The notes beneath the pieces were generated by a model. That model saw only the letters and a program-made list of their open reading frames with translations. It was not told the DNA's origin and did no database searches. From contig OX621263.1 in the NCBI GenBank assembly GCA_951640165.1, forward strand, positions 9,492,001 to 9,556,000: a stretch of 64,000 nt of DNA, given 5' to 3'. The stretch comes from Pseudoips prasinana. Its lineage: Eukaryota > Arthropoda > Insecta > Lepidoptera > Nolidae. Shown here in pieces: positions 63,701 through 64,000 of the stretch (positions are counted from its first letter, which is position 1; each line of letters starts with the position of its first letter). The translations under genes and the position numbers were made by a program.

Positions 63701-63983
63701 GATTGTGCTTTTTGTCCGTGAGTAGTGTTTTTGTTGTGTTGACTTAGTATACAAAATAGTTATCAAGTCATAACGGTGAAACCAAATATTTAGGTCATAG
63801 AATAGTAGAAATAAAAAAATCCAACTAAAAATGTATGTTAGATTAACTATTGAAATACTAAATTTATTTCTGTCTACAGGTTAACAGCAGTATGTGTAGA
63901 AGAACGAATGGCCGAGCTGAAACAAATGCTTCACTCACAAGGCCCTCTAATACATGACAATAATCTACATCCGCACTCACATG
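36641..63983 (+). CDS. wit: Type II BMP receptor, wishful thinking/BMPR2 orthologue, gene span (exons 1-11, 3' end off window)
   Basis: Eleven exons join to about 729 residues. Known role: a single-pass Ser/Thr kinase receptor that binds BMP ligands and phosphorylates type I receptors, which then activate Mad. In flies wit drives retrograde Gbb signalling in motor neurons. Seen in order: signal peptide (about 10-30), a long pre-domain region (31-205), a ten-cysteine activin-receptor ectodomain (C210, C262, C269, C288, C300, C303, the CCC at 316-318, C323), a TM helix (about 356-374), and a kinase with GQGKFG (424-429), K444, HRD (539-541), DLG (559-561) and SPE (588-590). The end matches BMPR2 closely (CWDHDAEARLTAVCVEERMA). 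Introns 1-7 are phase 1, introns 8 and 9 phase 0, and intron 10 phase 2. The long BMPR2-type tail is presumably beyond the right edge. Confidence 0.94.
38371..38420. repeat. CA microsatellite
   Basis: Imperfect (CA)n with CACCACATACACACCA interruptions. Confidence 0.95.
38840..39447 (+). mobile_element. H1 Helitron with an internal insertion
   Basis: The 5' end TCTATACATATAATATAATC follows host A. The 3' end GCGGGGCACAGCTAG precedes host T. About 300 bp at about 38934-39235 are foreign and end in an AAATAAA-rich tail, suggesting a small retroposed insert. Confidence 0.8.
40263..40397 (+). CDS. wit: wit exon 2 (ectodomain)
   Basis: The acceptor is ATTTTCTTTCAG. It encodes DTGPISAKTLANGEPTQIEL then CMDTRASCYTLWHQDNEGNV and TILGQ, and ends phase 1 before GTAAAT. 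ELC...SCY.LW matches the second and third cysteines of the BMPR2 ectodomain (CSKG..CYGLW). A second AG six bases in (40267-40268) is in frame and could remove two residues. Confidence 0.92.
40440..42470 (+). pseudogene. Jockey-superfamily LINE, degenerate
   Basis: Pieces in order: LPQGSVLSPTLFIQHMNDIL (about 40917-40980), HCYADDSTSVARFSGHQNVS (YADD, about 41223), then LGMEISSTCQLRGLQLARKK, LSVLNRARRYFTPRQQLALY, KAQVRPHTEYCSHIWAGAPK (41810-41995), and the terminal region ending in a poly-A-like run at 42470. About 40990-41200 and 41400-41660 are foreign repeats inserted in it. It has many stops and is inactive. It lies in wit intron 2. Confidence 0.75.
42471..43370. repeat. wit intron 2: microsatellite and LINE 3' tail
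   Basis: (GA)n lies at about 42749-42772. 43160-43381 is a dispersed tail (CGCCAGAGCTCATTGGGGTG, GGCGGTGATCACTTACCGTC) ending in poly-A. The same tail occurs at 45170-45390. 42775-43150 is unassigned. Confidence 0.7.
43676..44220 (+). mobile_element. Two H1 Helitrons, the second inserted in the first
   Basis: 43676-43915 is the 5' part of one copy. At 43916 a second copy begins (TCTATACATATAATAAAATC after host A) and runs to 44220 with the hairpin GCGGGTAAAACCGCGGG. The remaining 3' part of the first copy is absent. The second ends 49 bp before wit exon 3. Confidence 0.8.
44270..44392 (+). CDS. wit: wit exon 3 (ectodomain, CCC motif)
   Basis: The acceptor is TTTGTACTCAG and the donor is TTTT|GTAAGT. 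It encodes GCWRSSQSEGRSACDKCTRV and TARLPGTKFCCCTKELCNAD plus F. GCW and the CCC...LCN signature are diagnostic of TGF-beta family type II receptor ectodomains. A Helitron ends only 49 bp upstream of the exon, so part of the acceptor region abuts transposon sequence. Confidence 0.95.
44393..45462 (+). other. wit intron 3
   Basis: 44820-44925 resembles the loop of the hairpin element at 50055-50125 (GGTTAGGTTAGAACGGTGAC, CTAGAAAAACATTAATCATG). 45170-45390 is the LINE tail also seen at 43160. No gene. Confidence 0.6.
45463..45669 (+). CDS. wit: wit exon 4 (transmembrane segment)
   Basis: The acceptor is CTTTTTTCCCAG and the donor is AAAAG|GTAGGT. It encodes a juxtamembrane stretch (SIKEETVTMKAESTMDANLN), then the hydrophobic helix IAACATLALIVMLVISLAL, then a basic stop-transfer region (SKLYCSNRLHK). 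There is one NSS glycosylation sequon before the membrane. The topology fits a type I receptor chain. Confidence 0.92.
45670..47790. other. wit intron 4, first part
   Basis: About 45705-45780 (AACCGACTTCAAAAGGAGGA) and about 45990-46185 (CTAGCGGCCCGGTACGTGCT) are common lepidopteran dispersed repeats. 46350-46530 is a degraded Helitron/repeat. 46590-47480 has antisense open frames without homology. 47480-47790 may be the LINE 5' region preceding the ORF1 at 47808. Confidence 0.45.
47808..49075 (+). pseudogene. LINE ORF1 (coiled-coil RNA-binding protein), interrupted by a SINE
   Basis: The ORF starts MSRSFKTTSSPLHNSEPDLS with a Ser/Asn-rich leader. It continues as a heptad-patterned coiled coil (MQRLETMMRELKAMFTDFVC, LHSTLEDIRSQYSLIRRQII). 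After a stop at 48198 the same protein resumes (ELKADRERNLEDGTVEIKNI), is broken by the SINE at 48367-48730, and resumes with VIVEFSSTPIKEQLVQSTRN and a C-terminal part. Leader, coiled coil and EI.NIP motif are typical of lepidopteran Jockey/CR1-type ORF1. No RT follows. Confidence 0.7.
48367..48730 (-). mobile_element. SINE family B, full length, 14-bp target duplication
   Basis: Flanked by ACTCGCTAGTATTA at 48353-48366 and 48731-48744. On the minus strand it has box A TTGGTCTAGCGG and box B GGATTCAAATCCC and ends CTAGGAGGACATTTAT. It is a clean insertion in the LINE ORF1. Confidence 0.93.
49132..49343 (+). mobile_element. Complete H2 Helitron, 212 bp
   Basis: It begins TCCTAACTAATATTATAAAT after host A. 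It ends with hairpin CGCGGGTAAAACCGCG, GGGCACAG and CTAG before host T. These are the expected Helitron ends: 5' TC, a 3' hairpin about 8-10 nt before CTRR, and A/T insertion without target duplication. There is no coding capacity. Confidence 0.9.
49928..50250. mobile_element. Hairpin (foldback) MITE, 123-bp arms
   Basis: Arms 49929-50051 and 50127-50249 are reverse complements with about two mismatches. The loop of 75 nt resembles 44820-44925. CATTTTTT occurs on both sides (49920-49927, 50251-50258), a possible 8-bp target duplication although low in complexity. Ends are CTTCCGTGCACTTTCATAAC. Confidence 0.85.
50299..50331. repeat. Perfect palindrome, 15-bp arms, 3-nt loop
   Basis: GGACAATTCACACAG, TAT, CTGTGTGAATTGTCC; coordinates approximate to a base or two. 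Confidence 0.9.
50660..51140 (-). repeat. Module C copy (LINE-like 3' repeat)
   Basis: Reverse complement of about 13300-13790, including GCACCCCAACT-type sequence (GATGCGCCCCAACTCAGAAG) and TTCATCTACTACCGGTTTCA. Finding it here shows that module C is a dispersed repeat and not part of the minisatellite unit. Confidence 0.85.
51463..51738. mobile_element. Long-TIR MITE, TA-flanked
   Basis: The ends TAGTCCGGTCAATTTAGAC and GTCTAATTTGACCGGACTA are inverted repeats; complementarity continues inward for about 110 bp through CATTACACTATTATAAAGGA and GTGAAAAGTCCTCATCG. There is no ORF. The terminal TA may be the target site, suggesting a Tc1/mariner-type origin. Confidence 0.8.
52213..54187 (-). 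mobile_element. hAT DNA transposon, degenerate, 8-bp target duplication
   Basis: Both ends read TAGTGATGTAACGAAT inward and are flanked by ATACATAC (52205-52212, 54188-54195), an 8-bp duplication typical of hAT. Subterminal regions hold many ATTCGCATTCGCGAAT repeats. Minus-strand transposase pieces: ECATRWNSTFYMLERILEVK (53954-53712) and the C-terminal dimerisation domain DPLTWRKVNKERYGLLFPVV, RHYLVTPPTSIPSERMFSGA (53432-52959). Frameshifts separate them and the N-terminal part is lost, so it is non-autonomous now. Confidence 0.93.
54306..54386 (+). CDS. wit: wit exon 5 (juxtamembrane, start of kinase domain)
   Basis: The acceptor is TTGGTTTCAG and the donor is ATTG|GTGAGT. It encodes GDVMGSGPDALATGLTCVDN and LTLIEHI. 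The DNLTLIEHIG sequence matches DNLKLLELIG at the start of the BMPR2 kinase domain. It lies 118 bp after a hAT element and is followed by a poly-C tract in the intron. Confidence 0.92.
54510..56031 (-). mobile_element. H1 Helitron interrupted by a Jockey LINE
   Basis: The 3' end is at about 54510 (AGCTGTGCCCCGCGG on the plus strand). It is broken at 54573, resumes at 55776 and ends at 56031 (ATTATATGTATAGA). It abuts another H1 copy head-to-head. Confidence 0.85.
54574..55766 (-). pseudogene. Jockey LINE, 5'-truncated, target duplication TCCCCCGTAG
   Basis: Target duplications lie at 54564-54573 and at 55766-55775 (its first base overlaps the element end). The minus strand reads [60 protein letters not shown], then, where YADDT is expected, TYADYTAVMS. 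The second catalytic Asp is Tyr, so RT is dead. After a stop, LGMHLDRRLTWQKHIWTKRK, LKPIWTYGIELWGTASNSNI and a poly-A tail (poly-T from 54575) follow. Confidence 0.9.
56032..56344 (+). mobile_element. H1 Helitron, head-to-head with the preceding copy
   Basis: It begins TATAATAAAATCGTAGGAAA with the first eight terminal bases missing, directly against the 5' end of the reversed copy. It ends GGGGCACAGCTAG before host T. Confidence 0.85.
56345..57481. other. wit intron 5, remainder
   Basis: AT-rich. A short (GTCATA / GTCAAA)-like repeat lies near 56872-56935. No gene or TE is recognised. Confidence 0.5.
57482..57631 (+). CDS. wit: wit exon 6 (glycine loop and catalytic lysine)
   Basis: Acceptor CATCAG, donor G|GTAAGT. 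It encodes GQGKFGSVWRGSLGTAPVAV then KLYCNANTWQKEAAVYALPH and LAHPNILRYYG. It holds the nucleotide-binding loop GQGKFGSV, the ATP-anchoring Lys in VAVK (residue 444) and the alpha-C Glu in KEAAVY, so the ATP site looks intact. Confidence 0.95.
58013..58183 (+). CDS. wit: wit exon 7 (kinase hinge and alpha-E region)
   Basis: Acceptor GTCAACAG, donor CCGA|GTAAGT. It encodes GSDSRTTLMEGGREYLIVVE, LCTETLRARLQRAPLVWLEF and ANIAHGLASALAHLHTP. This matches BMPR2 from the MEYLLVMEY hinge to ...GLAYLHTE. Two decayed copies of this exon follow in the next intron (58241-58498). Confidence 0.94.
58241..58498 (+). pseudogene. Two decayed copies of wit exon 7
   Basis: 58241-58330 repeats GCAGAGGGCGCCACT...TTAGCACATGGGTTG...GCGTTGGCGCATTTA of exon 7. 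58378-58498 repeats GTAGAACTATACACC...CGTGCGCGGCTACAGAGGGC and ATATAGCACATGGGTTGGCG. The second has a frame loss near its start and a TAA where exon 7 has GAG. Neither keeps the GTAAGT donor. They are therefore pseudo-exons from tandem duplication. Confidence 0.88.
58499..59192. other. wit intron 7, remainder
   Basis: About 58735-58855 contains an imperfect inverted pair (ATCTGTCAAATCTCTCCAATC ... AATTTGACAGATTGAAGTAG) like the sequence at 30250-30340. The rest is unassigned. Confidence 0.5.
59193..59341 (+). CDS. wit: wit exon 8 (catalytic loop)
   Basis: Acceptor ACACGTTTAG, donor GAG|GTTTGT, ending in phase 0. It encodes GSKPCVVHRDVNSSNVLVTA, NGEARLADLGLAQLLHATRD and RTAPTRITE. HRDVNSSN is the catalytic loop with base Asp 541. 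The metal-binding motif reads DLG rather than the usual DFG, which is tolerated in some active kinases. Confidence 0.95.
59420..60262 (+). pseudogene. RTE-type LINE, RT fragment
   Basis: It reads [40 protein letters not shown], then, after stops, [40 protein letters not shown] (FADD) and LKMNMDKAKIMSIM. These are RT motifs of the RTE clade with several stops. Same family as 22690-23960. It lies in wit intron 8. Confidence 0.85.
60839..61060 (+). CDS. wit: wit exon 9 (activation segment to alpha-F/G)
   Basis: Acceptor GTGTGCAG, donor CAG|GTATGT, phase 0 at both ends. It encodes AGTLRYLSPEALEGALDLSG, ARAALCAVDVFALGLVLWEL, LWRTRGAHARAVPPYAPPYQ and HHGLPPRPSLAQMQ. It aligns with BMPR2 VGTIRYMAPEVLEGAV...VDMYALGLIYWEIF. 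The exon is strikingly GC- and CpG-rich against AT-rich introns, and its opposite strand is open in several frames as a result. Confidence 0.95.
61061..62722. other. wit intron 9
   Basis: 61395-61570 is the dispersed 3'-end module (CGTCTCCGTGCTTCGGAGTG, AGGCGGCTTGATAGACTC). About 61895-61920 is a Helitron 3' end remnant (GCGCGGGTAAAACCGCGGGG). Nothing else is identified. Confidence 0.55.
62723..62844 (+). CDS. wit: wit exon 10
   Basis: The acceptor is TTTTTCTCACAG and the exon ends AG|GTACAT, phase 2. It encodes SLVSRNKARPPLPKGPVQQS, RALKIAADTCDECWDHDAEA and two bases of the next Arg. It matches BMPR2 LVSREKQRP.FP...L...IEDCWDQDAEAR. An alternative AG two bases downstream would break the frame. 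Confidence 0.94.
62845..63879. other. wit intron 10
   Basis: About 63555-63620 has a box-B-like GGGTTCGATCCC and may be a SINE fragment. A perfect palindrome lies at 63626-63703. The rest is AT-rich and unassigned. Confidence 0.5.
63626..63703. repeat. Perfect palindrome, 37-bp arms, 4-nt loop
   Basis: Arms 63626-63662 and 63667-63703 are exact reverse complements (arm starts ATCAGACTCGGAACAACTAT) around AGGG. Confidence 0.96.
63880..63983 (+). CDS. wit: wit exon 11 (end of kinase domain, start of tail)
   Basis: The acceptor is CTGTCTACAG and the donor is CATG|GTAAGC. After completing Arg it encodes LTAVCVEERMAELKQMLHSQ, GPLIHDNNLHPHSH and one base of the next codon. LTA.C.EERMAEL is nearly identical to the end of the BMPR2 kinase. 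The following tail exons are outside the window. Confidence 0.93.
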
Positions 63984-64000
63984 GTAAGCTGTTGAAATAT

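Overview
The window is nuclear DNA of an insect, almost certainly a moth or butterfly. The AT-rich, intron-rich sequence holds two recognisable single-copy genes. It is otherwise filled with repeats of lepidopteran type: 5'-TC...CTAG-3' Helitrons inserted between host A and T, two tRNA-derived SINE families, and RTE, R1 and Jockey/CR1-like LINE fragments. No species can be named from sequence alone.

The two genes are divergent. On the minus strand, exons 1-4 of a carnosine N-methyltransferase homolog (CARNMT1) lie at 35572-35475, 29944-29653, 27722-27601 and 4290-4140. The remaining exons lie off the left edge. On the plus strand, eleven exons of a type II BMP receptor (wishful thinking/BMPR2 orthologue) run from 36641 to 63983, and the cytoplasmic tail continues off the right edge. 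The start codons are 1,068 bp apart, so the two promoters share one intergenic interval. I predicted the splice sites by eye; every junction keeps the frame and has GT/AG ends.

1-4139 and 4291-27600 (CARNMT1 introns 4 and 3): LINE remnants, a 546-bp MITE, and a pair of about 2.3-2.4-kb TIR elements in inverted orientation (6997-9320 and 10098-12529). The left TIR copy sits inside a tandem array made from a SINE tail. Next comes a minisatellite complex (12.8-20.95 kb) built on an 11-bp unit, with one 2.4-kb block, several smaller blocks in both orientations and repeated flanking modules. After that come a tyrosine-recombinase-like gene fragment, an RTE fragment, a Jockey/CR1 reverse transcriptase and a tandem Helitron-bearing duplication. 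27723-35474 (CARNMT1 introns 2 and 1): SINEs, Helitrons and LINE tails.

37365-63879 (wit introns): Helitrons, some nested or head-to-head; a Jockey copy inserted in a Helitron with a 10-bp target duplication; a hAT element with an 8-bp target duplication; a hairpin MITE; decayed duplicates of kinase exon 7; and an RTE copy.

The genes are ordinary conserved functions. The unusual content is the long convertase-site-rich N-terminal region of the receptor, the decayed exon-7 copies, the intronic inverted pair and minisatellite complex, and a scatter of nearly loop-less perfect palindromes.
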